A stretch of 64,000 nucleotides of DNA from contig CAYZXT010000002.1 in the NCBI GenBank assembly GCA_964482515.1, forward strand, positions 1 through 64,000, given 5' to 3'. Source of the stretch: CAYZXT01 sp964482515 (lineage in GTDB: Bacteria > Elusimicrobiota > Elusimicrobia > FEN-1173). Below are positions 23,280-32,956 of this stretch, one piece after another (positions within the stretch are counted from its first letter, which is position 1; each line of letters opens with the position of its first letter). The notes under the pieces were generated by a model that saw only the letters and a program-made list of their open reading frames with translations, searched no databases and was not told the origin of the DNA. Position numbers and translations under genes: made by a program.

Positions 23280-26200
23280 TTACCCTAAAACCTCCCGCAC
23301 TTTTTTGGCGAGCACCGACGGCGTGAAGGGTTTTTGGATGAAATGCATGCCTTCTTCCAGCATGCCGTGCGCCGCGATCATCTCGTTCGTGTAGCCGGAC
23401 ATGTACAGGACCTTGATGTTCCGGCGGAGCGACCGGACTTTCTCCGCCAGTTCCGGGCCGCTCATGTCGGGCATGACCACGTCCGTCAGCAACAGGTGGA
23501 TGGTTCCCGTCTCCCTTTGGAGGACCGCCATGGCCTCCCGGCCGCTTTCGCACGAGATGATTTTGTAACCGCGGCTTTCCAGCGACTTCCGGGCCATGCT
23601 GCGCACCATCCGCTCATCTTCCACGAGCAGGACCGTCTCGCTCCCGTTCGTTTCCCCGGCGGGAGCTTCCTCGGCGACCGGATGTTTTTCCGCCTCCGCG
23701 TAACGCGGCAGATAGATCCGGATCGTCGTCCCCTTATCGACCTCGCTGTAGACCGTCACGAACCCCTTGTTCTGTTTGATGATGCCGTAGACCGTGGCCA
23801 GGCCCAGCCCGGTCCCCTGGCCCTTCGGCTTCGTCGTGAAGAACGGCTCGAACAGGTGCTCCTGCACGTCTTCGGACATGCCCTTGCCCGTGTCGCTCAC
23901 GCTGACGATGACGTACTCCCCGGGCATGATCTGCTCGTGCCGGTAGGACATCTTCTGGTCCACTTTCTCGATGTTCACCTTGATCGCCAGCGTGCCGCCT
24001 TTCGGCATGGCGTCACGCGCGTTCACCGCCAGATTCATCAGGATCTGCCCGAATTGGTTCGGATCGATCTTCACGTTCCAACGCTCGGGACTTTTCGTGA
24101 TCACCAACTTGACGTCTTCCCCGATCATCCGCTTCAGCAGTTTTTCCGTGTCCGCCACGACCGTGCATAGATCCAGAACTTTAGGCTCGGCCACCTGCCG
24201 CCGACTGAAAGCCAAGAGCTGCTGCGTCAAGGCCGCCGCCCGCTCGCCCGCGCTCACGATCTCCTTGATGTCCCCCGCCATGGGGCTCTCGGACCCCGCC
24301 TGGTCCAGCGCCATCTGCGCGAACCCCAGGATGGACGTCAGGAGGTTGTTGAAGTCGTGGGCCACGCCGCCCGCCAGCCGGCCGATGGCCTCCATTTTTT
24401 GGGACTGCATCAGCTGCTGCTCAAGTTCCATTTGCTTGGTGACGTCTCTTTTCACCGCCGCGTAGCTCACGATCTTTCCGGCGCCGTCCCGAACCGGCGA
24501 TATGATCGATTCCTCCTCGAAGATCTTCCCGTCCTTGCTCTTGTTGGTGACGCGCCCGCGCCAGGTCTCGCCGCGTCCCAAGGTCTTCCACATTTCTTCG
24601 TAGAACGCCCTGTCGTGCCGGCCGCTCTTGACGATCCGCGGGTTCCGCCCCAGGAGCTCTTCCCGCTTGTAACCGCTTATTTCTTCAAACGCCTGGTTCA
24701 CGTAGAGGATCTTTCCCTCAAGGTCCGTGATCACCACGCTTTCCACCGCCTGCTCCACCACCTGGCTCAACCGGGTGCGGGCTTCCTCGGCCTCGCGCCG
24801 CGCCGTCATGTCTTCGAAAGCGCCGAACAGGTGGATGGGGTTGCCGTCCTCGGCGAAAAGGCCCACCTGCCCCCTGACGAGGACCCATTTCCATCCCCCG
24901 ACTTTTGTTCTTACCCGGTATTCCGCCAAATAGGTTTTTTGTTTTTCCCGCAGATACGACTTCAGATGTTCGACGACCCAGGAACGATCATCGGGATGTA
25001 TGATGGTTTTCCAACTTTCGATGTCCAAAACCAATTCTCCCGGCGCGTATCCCAATACGCTGTTCAGGGAATCGGAAAATCCAAACTTACCGCTGGTCAA
25101 ATCAAGGTCCCAAATGCCGTAATCGGCTCCCTCCAAAGATTTCTTCAGCTTCCACTCGTTCTTTGCAACGGCCTCCTGGGCTTTCTTCAGCTCCGTAATG
25201 TCCTTGGCAACGCCGACGTGGCCGACAGCCTTTCCCTCCCCGTCCCGCATCAGCGCGCTGGAGAAAAGCACCGGAATCCGCTTCCCGTCCTTGGTCAATA
25301 GCTCCAAATCCCTGCTTCGGAAGGACTGGCTCGCCTCCGGACCCAATTTGGCCTCTCCGCGGAAAATCCCCATGGGAGTCCCGAAAAAAAGCGAGGCCAC
25401 GGGGCGGCCAGTGATCTCCTCCCCGTTATACCCGAGAAGCTCGCGAAGGGCCTTGTTCGACATCCGCACGTTCCCGTTCATGTCCGCCACCAACAGTGGA
25501 TCCAGCATGCTCGTGAGGATGGCGTTCACATAGTCCTTGCTCACGACGGTACTGGCCAGCATATCGCTCATCTGATTGAACGTTTCCGCCAGTTCGCCGA
25601 CCTCATCCTTGGCTTTGATCGGCAACAGTTCGCCGAAATGCCCTTCTCCGATACGGCGGGCGGCGACGGCCAGGGATTGGACCCGGCGCAGTATCTGCTT
25701 AAGCATGATCAGGACGAAAACGATGACGATGCCGAAGGTCGTGACGACGATCCAAAAGACGTTCCTGGAGATCTGGTTCTCCGTCCGCAGGAGCCGCTTC
25801 AGGGGGACCGTGATTTTGAGAAGCCCGACCGTCGGACCGTCCTTTTCAACGAACAGGAATTCCTCGCCCGCGGAATGCGCCGCTGTCCCTTGAATCGGGA
25901 CCGCGATAAGGATGGCCGGGGGAGTCTTCCTGATCTCCTGGACCGGCCGCTTTTGAAATTTTTGCAGGGCGCGCAGCGTCAGCGGATCTTGATAGATCTT
26001 CCCGATTTCCGACACGTCGGTATGGGCCAGGACCTCCCCCTCCGTGTTGATGGCCGCCACCGACACGGCCTCGACGTGCTCTTTCAATGTTTGTATCGAC
26101 TTCAGCAGATTCTCATTGTCCCGGCTGAACACGGCGGACAAAGGCTCGAACTGCTCCTTCACGTCGACGGCCACGCTCTCCACCAATTCCCTGATCAGCA

Positions 26201-26297
26201 GGCGCCGCACCGCATCCCTCGAGAAATAAATGATGGAAGTCGCGGAAAAGACCGCCAGAGGAATGCCGACCAATACCGCCTTTGTATAGATTCTCAT
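23280..26297 (-). CDS. Membrane PAS hybrid histidine kinase with C-terminal receiver
   Basis: A sensor kinase of 1005 residues: TM1 (about 8-26), an extracytoplasmic sensing domain (27-185), TM2 (about 186-208) and HAMP (to about 262). Three PAS domains follow (about 265-385, 395-510, 525-640), then HisKA with GRLAGGVAHDFNNLLTSILG (phospho-His in AHDFNN), HATPase (NARDAMPKGG, SVSDTGKGMS, GTGLGLATVYG) and a receiver (LLTDVVMPDMSGP, KPF). Its ATG overlaps the stop of the solute-binding protein gene by 4 nt, so that protein may present the ligand to it. From the third PAS onward it is closely similar to the kinase at 29267-31549. Confidence 0.93.
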   Translation of the reverse strand: MRIYTKAVLVGIPLAVFSATSIIYFSRDAVRRLLIRELVESVAVDVKEQFEPLSAVFSRDNENLLKSIQTLKEHVEAVSVAAINTEGEVLAHTDVSEIGKIYQDPLTLRALQKFQKRPVQEIRKTPPAILIAVPIQGTAAHSAGEEFLFVEKDGPTVGLLKITVPLKRLLRTENQISRNVFWIVVTTFGIVIVFVLIMLKQILRRVQSLAVAARRIGEGHFGELLPIKAKDEVGELAETFNQMSDMLASTVVSKDYVNAILTSMLDPLLVADMNGNVRMSNKALRELLGYNGEEITGRPVASLFFGTPMGIFRGEAKLGPEASQSFRSRDLELLTKDGKRIPVLFSSALMRDGEGKAVGHVGVAKDITELKKAQEAVAKNEWKLKKSLEGADYGIWDLDLTSGKFGFSDSLNSVLGYAPGELVLDIESWKTIIHPDDRSWVVEHLKSYLREKQKTYLAEYRVRTKVGGWKWVLVRGQVGLFAEDGNPIHLFGAFEDMTARREAEEARTRLSQVVEQAVESVVITDLEGKILYVNQAFEEISGYKREELLGRNPRIVKSGRHDRAFYEEMWKTLGRGETWRGRVTNKSKDGKIFEEESIISPVRDGAGKIVSYAAVKRDVTKQMELEQQLMQSQKMEAIGRLAGGVAHDFNNLLTSILGFAQMALDQAGSESPMAGDIKEIVSAGERAAALTQQLLAFSRRQVAEPKVLDLCTVVADTEKLLKRMIGEDVKLVITKSPERWNVKIDPNQFGQILMNLAVNARDAMPKGGTLAIKVNIEKVDQKMSYRHEQIMPGEYVIVSVSDTGKGMSEDVQEHLFEPFFTTKPKGQGTGLGLATVYGIIKQNKGFVTVYSEVDKGTTIRIYLPRYAEAEKHPVAEEAPAGETNGSETVLLVEDERMVRSMARKSLESRGYKIISCESGREAMAVLQRETGTIHLLLTDVVMPDMSGPELAEKVRSLRRNIKVLYMSGYTNEMIAAHGMLEEGMHFIQKPFTPSVLAKKVREVLG

Positions 26298-27217
26298 GGC
26301 ACCCGCTTGTCTACCGTTCTTAGCACGTCCGGAGCAATCCGCAGGTCCAAGTGCTCGATCGCGGCGGTATTGATGGACAAGAACGTTTTCTGAAGATATA
26401 TCGTTTCCTCCACTGGTTCTCCCGCCAAGAGCCGCTTGGCCGCGTCACCCATGGCGCGCCCTATTTCCCGGTACTCACAGAATATTGACGCGGTGGCGCC
26501 CCGTTCCACGAAACCGTCGATCGCCACATAAAACGGGATGTTATTGCCCCAGCAGAAATCATTGAAAACCGTGAACGTCTGGGTGTTGACCAGAAGCGGG
26601 TCGGGGGACAGCCACAGAGCGTCCGCCGCGCCTTTGATCGAGCGGAGAGCCGCCGCGATGCGGCCGATGTCCTCCACGCGGCAGGAAACGATCTCAATGC
26701 CCGCGCTTTTTCCCGCCGGTTCCAATGCCCGGACATACTCTCCCATCGCGTCGGACATCCAGACCACCGCCAGCCGCTTCAGGTTCGGTTGGATGAGCTT
26801 GTAGCGCTTCAGCATGGACAAAGGATCCGGAAACATTCTGACGGCGACCGTGCGCCCGGGCCTGCCCGCCGGGTCCAGCCATACCCCCGGCGCCATACCG
26901 TAAACAAGGGCGGCGTCCTTGGGATAATCGGCCAGGGCCGCTTTCCCTCCAAATGCGGCGACGACCTTGATGTCCCTTGAAACGCCCGGCTCCGTGGTCT
27001 TCATGGTCTTTTTCGGGACCTCCTTCTCGAAAACTTCCTGCATTCCATCGTATGCCCTTTGATAGGGATTCAAGTCGGAGCTCAGCACGGCCACCACGGG
27101 CGCGGATTCCGCCCGGGATGGAACCGGAATCGTCGACAGGACAACGGCGGCCAACATCGCCCCAACGACCGCCCGCCTGACTCTGAAAACCATTCTACTC
27201 CGCATAAAATTATCCAT
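26294..27217 (-). CDS. ABC-type substrate-binding protein (ABC_sub_bind/DUF534-like)
   Basis: A periplasmic binding protein of about 307 residues with a signal peptide (cleavage near PSRAES) and two Rossmann-like lobes (APVVAVLSSDLNPYQRAYDGM, then KRLAVVWMSDAMGEYVRAL). The C-terminal lobe contains IPFYVAIDGFVERGATAS and IFCEYREIGRAMGDAAKRLLAGE, typical of the ABC_sub_bind family. No ABC permease or ATPase is nearby. It lies between a TonB receptor and a membrane kinase, overlapping the latter by 4 nt, so a signalling role is likelier than transport. The start is uncertain: the ATG at 27193 has a better ribosome site (GGAG) than 27217. Confidence 0.85.
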   Translation of the reverse strand: MDNFMRSRMVFRVRRAVVGAMLAAVVLSTIPVPSRAESAPVVAVLSSDLNPYQRAYDGMQEVFEKEVPKKTMKTTEPGVSRDIKVVAAFGGKAALADYPKDAALVYGMAPGVWLDPAGRPGRTVAVRMFPDPLSMLKRYKLIQPNLKRLAVVWMSDAMGEYVRALEPAGKSAGIEIVSCRVEDIGRIAAALRSIKGAADALWLSPDPLLVNTQTFTVFNDFCWGNNIPFYVAIDGFVERGATASIFCEYREIGRAMGDAAKRLLAGEPVEETIYLQKTFLSINTAAIEHLDLRIAPDVLRTVDKRVP

Positions 27218-27226
27218 TCCCTTCGG

Positions 27227-29245
27227 CTATCGCGGACCGAAACGATAGTCGACGCCCGCCTGAAAATTCCGCCCGTTTTGGGGGATCACGTCCTGCAGGT
27301 GCTCGCCGGCGGCCGACGCCGCGTAGGACGCGTTGGTGAAGTTATAGACGCCGATCCGTATTCCCAGGTTCGGAGAGAACGGGTGCGTCACGATGTTGAA
27401 ATTCAGGACGGCCTGCGCCGGCAGGACCGTTCCCTGGAACGTCTTCATGGATCCAAGAAAAAGCATTTCGAGCCCCACCCCGGTTTCCCAGAACGGAAGG
27501 TTTTGTCTCAGCCCCGCCGATCCGCTGTGCTGGGGAGAATTGCTCAGCTGTTCTCCGTTGGTCTCTTCGGTCCGCTGCAGCGTGTAATCCAGCCGCCCGG
27601 AAAGACCGCGGGTGATGTTCCAGCGGGAATTGACCTCCACCCCCCGCGACGTGACCCTGTCCCTGTTCACATAGATCAACGAGCCGGTGGCGCCGTCCAC
27701 GACCTGGCTGATGAGGTCGCGCACACGGTTCTGAAAAACCCCCACTCCGACCGTTCCGCGCCGCTGGGGAAGTTCCTGTTCTATGCGCGTTTCGTAGCTC
27801 CGTATCCTTTCCGGGTCGAGGTCGGGATTGCTCGCAGAGAAACCGCTCTGCTCATAAAACATCTCGAACGGAGTGGGCGCGCGGAACGCCTGTCCGTAAA
27901 TCGCCTTCACGGTTCCGTCTTGCCATGGGTGATAGACCATCACCGCACGCGGATTGACCGTTTTTCCGAAGGATTCGTAATGGTCGTAACGGACGCCCGC
28001 GGTTAATCCAAGCGATTGGAAGGGCCACCACTCCTGCTGGATGAACATAGCCCAGCGGTACAGTTCGCGGTGGTCGTCGACGTACGCGGCATAGGGTTCA
28101 AGATCAAAATTTCTCTGCAGGCCGCGGACGTTCTTTTCATGTTCATGGCCCAGCAGCAGCGTGTTTTTAGCGCCTTCGCGCCCGATCCGGATGTTGGTCT
28201 CCTCGCCGTACCAGCTTGACTTGCTCACGTCCCGGTTGATGGTTCGCTCGGGCGGCGCGCCGGAGCCGTCCAAAATGTAATCCCCGCCGTAAGAATACCA
28301 ATCATAATAGGCCCGGACCGTCGCCCGGACCATTTCCGTCAGAGGGCGATCGACCTTCAACTCCGCGAAGTCGCGGAGATCATAAGTCATGGTGCCGGGA
28401 TCGTTGAAGCGCGTTCCGAAAGCCCCGGTGGGAATCTGCTTCCTGCGTCCCCCGCTGTTCCCGCGGACAGTCACACCGCTCTTGGATACTTCGGCGTAAC
28501 CCGAATGGTTTTCTTCCCCATCCGCGTTTTCAGCGATCCCGTTGTTGATCGCCGCATAGGCGGGATACGACAGGTCCTGCCCGTCCATATGGCGGTAGGA
28601 CCCGTGCGCTGATACTTCCAGGCCGTTGGAATAGCGGTGGGACAATCCCAAGTATTCACTGTTCGTGCCGTAACTACCGCCTTCCGCCACCACCCGCGCG
28701 CCTTCCCAGTTGGACGGCTTTTTGGTGACGACGTTGATCACCGCGAAGAACGCGTTGTCGCCGTGCAGCGCCGAGCCGGGGCCCTTTATCACTTCAATAT
28801 GGTCGACGGCCTGGACCGGCAGGCTGAACTCGTGCTGGACGTAGCTGCCGCCGTAGAGGTTATCGTTCATGCGGTGACCGTCGATGAGCAACAGGACGCG
28901 GGAATTGTAATCGCCGGGACGTCCGAATCCGCGGACCCAGACGTAAGCGTAGTTCCGGTCATCCATCACGTAAAACCCCGGGACGCTCCGCAGAGCCTCG
29001 CCGACCGTGCGGTAGCCGTAGGTTTCGATGTCGTCGGCGGTGATGACATACGTGTTGGCGGGCGCATCCGCGGGTTTGCGGGGATATTTCGTGGCGGAGA
29101 CAACCATAGCCTCCTGGGCCAGGAACTCGAACGGCTCGTCTTTCGCGTTGGCCGTCCAGGCCTGGTTCCCGCAAAGGCTCAGGGCGATCGCTCCGCTCAG
29201 AAGATGGCGGCGCAATTTATTTTCAAAGATTGATTTTATCGGCAT
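27227..29245 (-). CDS. TonB-dependent outer-membrane receptor
   Basis: A receptor of 672 residues: signal peptide, plug domain (EAMVVSATKYPRKPADAPAN, then RVLLLIDGHRMNDNLYGG, VDHIEVIKGPGSALHGDNAF) and a 22-strand barrel ending in an aromatic residue three from the end (YRFGPR). The plug resembles BtuB/siderophore receptors but nothing fixes the ligand. It sits 21 nt after one hybrid kinase and 9 nt before the solute-binding protein and the second kinase. Together these suggest outer-membrane capture of a solute that is then sensed. No TonB/ExbBD genes are in the window. Confidence 0.92.
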   Translation of the reverse strand: MPIKSIFENKLRRHLLSGAIALSLCGNQAWTANAKDEPFEFLAQEAMVVSATKYPRKPADAPANTYVITADDIETYGYRTVGEALRSVPGFYVMDDRNYAYVWVRGFGRPGDYNSRVLLLIDGHRMNDNLYGGSYVQHEFSLPVQAVDHIEVIKGPGSALHGDNAFFAVINVVTKKPSNWEGARVVAEGGSYGTNSEYLGLSHRYSNGLEVSAHGSYRHMDGQDLSYPAYAAINNGIAENADGEENHSGYAEVSKSGVTVRGNSGGRRKQIPTGAFGTRFNDPGTMTYDLRDFAELKVDRPLTEMVRATVRAYYDWYSYGGDYILDGSGAPPERTINRDVSKSSWYGEETNIRIGREGAKNTLLLGHEHEKNVRGLQRNFDLEPYAAYVDDHRELYRWAMFIQQEWWPFQSLGLTAGVRYDHYESFGKTVNPRAVMVYHPWQDGTVKAIYGQAFRAPTPFEMFYEQSGFSASNPDLDPERIRSYETRIEQELPQRRGTVGVGVFQNRVRDLISQVVDGATGSLIYVNRDRVTSRGVEVNSRWNITRGLSGRLDYTLQRTEETNGEQLSNSPQHSGSAGLRQNLPFWETGVGLEMLFLGSMKTFQGTVLPAQAVLNFNIVTHPFSPNLGIRIGVYNFTNASYAASAAGEHLQDVIPQNGRNFQAGVDYRFGPR

Positions 29246-29266
29246 ATGGGGCCTCTCATTGAGACG

Positions 29267-31549
29267 TTAAGATTTTCGCGACGCTGATAATACTTCCTGG
29301 ACCTTCCCTATGAGCTTGTTGGGCGTGAACGGTTTCTGAAGAAAGTTTGTTCCCTCTTCGAGGACTCCGTGGGCCGCGATCATTTCATTCGTGTATCCCG
29401 ACATGAAAAGCACCTTGATCTCCGGTTTCATGGCGTGGACCTTTTCCGCCAGGGCCGGCCCGCTCATCTCGGGCATCACCACGTCCGTCAAAAGCAAATC
29501 GATCCGTTCCGTTTCCTCCTGAATGACGCGCATCGCCTTTTCGCCGCTGTCGCAGACCAGCACGCGGTAGCCCCGGCCCTCCAGGGCCCGCTTCGCCATC
29601 GTGCGGACCATGTCTTCGTCCTCCACCAGGACGATGGTCCCGGAACCCGCCATTTCCGTTGGGACCACGCCGGGCGAAACCTCGTCCTTCGGCGCGTCTT
29701 CCTTTGGAAGATAAATGCGCACCTCGGTCCCCTTGCCCACTTCCGTTCGGATGACGACGTGACCGTTGTTCTGCTTGACGATCCCGTACACCGTCGCAAG
29801 CCCGAGCCCCGTGCCCTTTCCCTTGGGCTTGGTCGTGAAGAACGGCTCGAACAGGTGTTCCTGGGTCTTTTCCGTCATGCCTTCGCCCGTGTCGCCGACG
29901 CTCATCACGACGTAATCCCCCGGCGGGATTTGCTCGTTGCGGTTAACCAGTTTTTCGTCCAAATGCTCGTTCTTCAGTTCGATGGACAGCGTGCCGCCCC
30001 TGGGCATGGCGTCCCGGCCGTTCAATACCAGGTTGATGAGCATCTGGCCGACCTGATGCGGGTCCACTTTAACCGGCCACGTTTCCGGGTGCATGACGAT
30101 GTTGAGCCGCACGTCCTCGCCGATGGTCCGCTTCAGCATGCTCTCCATGTCGCCGACCGTCGACGGAAGGTCCACGACCCGCGGCTCGATCACCTGCTTG
30201 CGGCTGAAAGCGAGCAGCTGCTGCGTCAGCGCCGCGGCCCTTTCTCCCGCCTTGATGATCTCCTTCATGTCCCCGGCGGCCGGCTTCGCCGGGTCCGTAT
30301 CGTCCAGGACCATCTGCGCGAACCCCAGGATGGAGGTCAGTATATTGTTGAAATCGTGCGCCACGCCTCCGGCCAGACGCCCGACGGCCTCCATCTTTTG
30401 CGCCTGCAGCAGGCGCTGCTCGATTTCGATCTGCTGGGTGATGTCCCTCTTGATCGCCACGAAGCTCATGATCCGCCCCATGTCGTCCCGCACCGGCGAG
30501 ATGATGGACTCTTCTTCAAAGAAGGTCCCGTCTTTCCGCCGGTTGGTGAGGCGTCCGCGCCAGGTGTCGCCCTTCAAGATCGTGGACCACATCTTTTCAT
30601 AGAACTCTTTGTCGTGCTTGCCGCTGCGGATGACACGCGGATTTTGGCCAAGGAGTTCCTCCTGCCGGTAACCGCTGACGCGCTCGAAAGCCGGGTTGGC
30701 GTAAAGGATTTTTCCGCTGACGTCCGTGATGACGATGCTTTCCGTCGCCTGCTCGACGGCCATGCTGAGCCGCGTGCGCGCCTCTTCCGCTTTCTTCCGT
30801 TCGCTGATGTCGCGAACGACGCCCACGATGAAGTTGACGCTGCCGTCGGCTCGAAGGACCGGCTTCAGGGAAATCTCCGCCAGAAACAACTCCCCGCTGC
30901 TCCGGCGCATATGAAATTCCGTCGAATAGTTCCCGTTCGCTTCGCATGCCTCGGTAAGCCGCTGCCGGAACAACTGGAAGGTCTCCTCGTTCACGTGGAT
31001 TTTCCGGGTGTCGCTGTTGACGAGCTCTTCCCGCGCATAGCCGAATATTCTTTCCGCCGCCTGGTTGCAGTCGAGCACTTTCCTCGGCTCCAGGCCCACC
31101 AGGAGGACGGCGTCGTCGAGGCTCGCAAAGACCGTGCTTAAAAGTTGTTCGGACCGGCGAAGTTTCTCCTCCGCGCTCTTCCGCTCCGTGATGTCCCGGA
31201 TGATTCCCACCAGGTATTGGTCCTTCCCGAATACGAAGGGCGTCTTCGTTGTGACGATCCAGCGCTCCACCCCGTCAGCCGCCGTAATTTTCTCTTCGTT
31301 GACATTTTCTCGTCCCGAGGCGAACACCAGTTCGTCTTTCTCCCAGAACACATCCGCCTGTTCCTTGGGCAAGAAATCGTAATCGGACTTCCCCAGCAGC
31401 GCGGAGCGGGGATGTCCCATCAGTTTGAGGAAAGCGTCGTTGCACATCACCCAGCGATGGTCCCGGTCTTTGACGAAAAACGGGTCCGCCATGGTGTTGA
31501 TGATCCGGGCCAGCCGGCCCTCGAAAAGGTGCGGAACTTCATTATTCAT
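29267..31549 (-). CDS. Cytoplasmic PAS hybrid histidine kinase with receiver
   Basis: A soluble hybrid kinase of 760 residues with no membrane segment. Three PAS domains (about 10-130, 140-255, 260-380) precede HisKA (GRLAGGVAHDFNNILTSILG), HATPase (NGRDAMPRGG, SVGDTGEGMT, GTGLGLATVYG) and a receiver (LLTDVVMPEMSGP). The ATG at 31549 is preferred because GGAGGGGAG precedes it, while an in-frame GTG at 31576 has no ribosome site. It is a paralogue of the kinase at 23280-26297, sharing roughly the last 480 residues. It starts 14 nt after the TPR/HEAT-like gene. Confidence 0.92.
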   Translation of the reverse strand: MNNEVPHLFEGRLARIINTMADPFFVKDRDHRWVMCNDAFLKLMGHPRSALLGKSDYDFLPKEQADVFWEKDELVFASGRENVNEEKITAADGVERWIVTTKTPFVFGKDQYLVGIIRDITERKSAEEKLRRSEQLLSTVFASLDDAVLLVGLEPRKVLDCNQAAERIFGYAREELVNSDTRKIHVNEETFQLFRQRLTEACEANGNYSTEFHMRRSSGELFLAEISLKPVLRADGSVNFIVGVVRDISERKKAEEARTRLSMAVEQATESIVITDVSGKILYANPAFERVSGYRQEELLGQNPRVIRSGKHDKEFYEKMWSTILKGDTWRGRLTNRRKDGTFFEEESIISPVRDDMGRIMSFVAIKRDITQQIEIEQRLLQAQKMEAVGRLAGGVAHDFNNILTSILGFAQMVLDDTDPAKPAAGDMKEIIKAGERAAALTQQLLAFSRKQVIEPRVVDLPSTVGDMESMLKRTIGEDVRLNIVMHPETWPVKVDPHQVGQMLINLVLNGRDAMPRGGTLSIELKNEHLDEKLVNRNEQIPPGDYVVMSVGDTGEGMTEKTQEHLFEPFFTTKPKGKGTGLGLATVYGIVKQNNGHVVIRTEVGKGTEVRIYLPKEDAPKDEVSPGVVPTEMAGSGTIVLVEDEDMVRTMAKRALEGRGYRVLVCDSGEKAMRVIQEETERIDLLLTDVVMPEMSGPALAEKVHAMKPEIKVLFMSGYTNEMIAAHGVLEEGTNFLQKPFTPNKLIGKVQEVLSASRKS

Positions 31550-31563
31550 GATGTTCTCCCCTC

Positions 31564-32874
31564 CTACAGTATCCACTCGCCCTTGCTCACTTCCTCGTGC
31601 AGCGCCGCGTTTATCTTCTGGAAATGGCCGGGCAGCAACGTGCCGGGGTCGGCCTGTCCCAGGATCTTCAACTGCTTATAAGCCGCCCGCTGGACGCCGG
31701 CGTCCTTGTCGCCGCGCAAGGCCAGCAGCAAATCCAGGGTCGCGTCGGTCGATATCTTGGCCAGCGCCGGCATGATGATGGCGCGGATCAGCGGGCTTTC
31801 GTCCCGCGCCAGCCCTTCCAGAAACTTCACGGCCTCGACGGGCGAAATCTCGTAGAGGCTCTGGGCCTGCGCCGCGATGCTCTCTTCCTTTTGTTCGCGT
31901 TCCGGCGGCGTGATGTTGACCAGGACGTCCATGATCTGTTTTTTTTGGCGGCTCACGAGAAGCTTGTCCATGTGGGGCGACCGCGGCGCGGGGGGCCTGC
32001 CGCCCGCCGGGGAAGGGCCCATCCCGCGGCCCTCCACATAAACACCCCCGCCGGCGTCGCGCACCGAGGTCCGGCCGTTTTGTTCGACCGCCTCCTGAAG
32101 CCGCTTCACCAGTTCCAGCTCCATGTCCATCTTTTTCGCCATCTCGTCCCGCTGCTCCTTTTCCCGGGAAAGCATCTGCTGGAAAAGCATCGCCTGCTGG
32201 CCGAGCGCGGTCTGGTTCTGTTTCAGGAGGTAGGCCAGCGCGCCCACCGCCGCCAGGAGGACCGCCCCCAGCGCCGCCAGGATCCAATCGCCCGGCGAAC
32301 GGCCCCAGGGCTGCTTCGCCGGCTGGGGCGACGACACTTTAACAATGATCGGTTGTTCCGGCGACGCGGAAGGCGTGCCGACCGGCGCCGCCGTTCGAGC
32401 GGGGGCCGCCGCTTGAACGCGGGCGGTCTTGACCGCGAGAGGAACCGGGGGTTCTTTCTTCGGCTTCATCTCCGCCTGCACCTCAGGGATCTGCTGCGCG
32501 ATGGAGCGGCCCATCAACTCGAGGTCCGGGTGGGACGGGAAATAGGCGCGCGAGTCTTTCAGAATAGACCACGCTTCCTTATACTGTTTCGCTTCGTATT
32601 TCTCCCGCATCATTCGCAAATAGACTTTGAGTAAAAGCTGCTTCGCCCGGTCGTCATCCCTCTTGAGCCGGAGGGCGTCCTTCAGGTGCGCGAGGGCCGC
32701 CTTGTCGTTGCGGCCGACATATTCCTCCACCGCCAGCTTGAACGGATCGGCCGCCTCCGCCGCCTGGCCGGGGAGCGAGGGCATCTTCACGTCCAGCAGC
32801 ACGGGGGCCGGAAGCTCCGGCGATTTGTCCTCCGGCTCAGCGTGGGCGGATAGAATGAATATTAAAGTCGTCAT
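31564..32874 (-). CDS. TPR/HEAT-like membrane protein with a repeat-derived start
   Basis: The protein (436 residues from this start) has a short hydrophobic N-terminus (MTTLIFILSAHA|EP), a TPR-like helical region (about 45-130), a Pro/Ala-rich linker, one membrane helix (about residues 197-216, ILAALGAVLLAAVGALAYLL) and a coiled coil. It ends in HEAT-like helices (SPLIRAIIMPALAKISTDAT). The ATG at 32874 lies inside the inverted repeat 32870-32936, so insertion of the repeat may have replaced the original 5' end. An alternative ATG at 32967, inside the end of the upstream gene, would read through the repeat. Function unknown; possibly a partner of the surface proteins upstream. Confidence 0.75.
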   Translation of the reverse strand: MTTLIFILSAHAEPEDKSPELPAPVLLDVKMPSLPGQAAEAADPFKLAVEEYVGRNDKAALAHLKDALRLKRDDDRAKQLLLKVYLRMMREKYEAKQYKEAWSILKDSRAYFPSHPDLELMGRSIAQQIPEVQAEMKPKKEPPVPLAVKTARVQAAAPARTAAPVGTPSASPEQPIIVKVSSPQPAKQPWGRSPGDWILAALGAVLLAAVGALAYLLKQNQTALGQQAMLFQQMLSREKEQRDEMAKKMDMELELVKRLQEAVEQNGRTSVRDAGGGVYVEGRGMGPSPAGGRPPAPRSPHMDKLLVSRQKKQIMDVLVNITPPEREQKEESIAAQAQSLYEISPVEAVKFLEGLARDESPLIRAIIMPALAKISTDATLDLLLALRGDKDAGVQRAAYKQLKILGQADPGTLLPGHFQKINAALHEEVSKGEWIL

Positions 32875-32936
32875 TCCGGCGAAAGCCGGAATCCAGTTTC
32901 TCAAACGCTCTGGGCCCCGGCTTACACCGGGGTGAC
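32870..32936. repeat. REP-like inverted repeat, copy 2
   Basis: The left arm (32870-32896) is the canonical 27-bp form with CCGGCGAAAGCCGG. The right arm (32910-32936) is a diverged inverted copy, pairing imperfectly. It occupies the gap between the PorV-like gene and the TPR/HEAT-like gene and, on the minus strand, its outer edge supplies the in-frame ATG used as the start of the latter. Confidence 0.9.
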
Positions 32937-32956
32937 TGCACAATAAAGTCGCTAAT

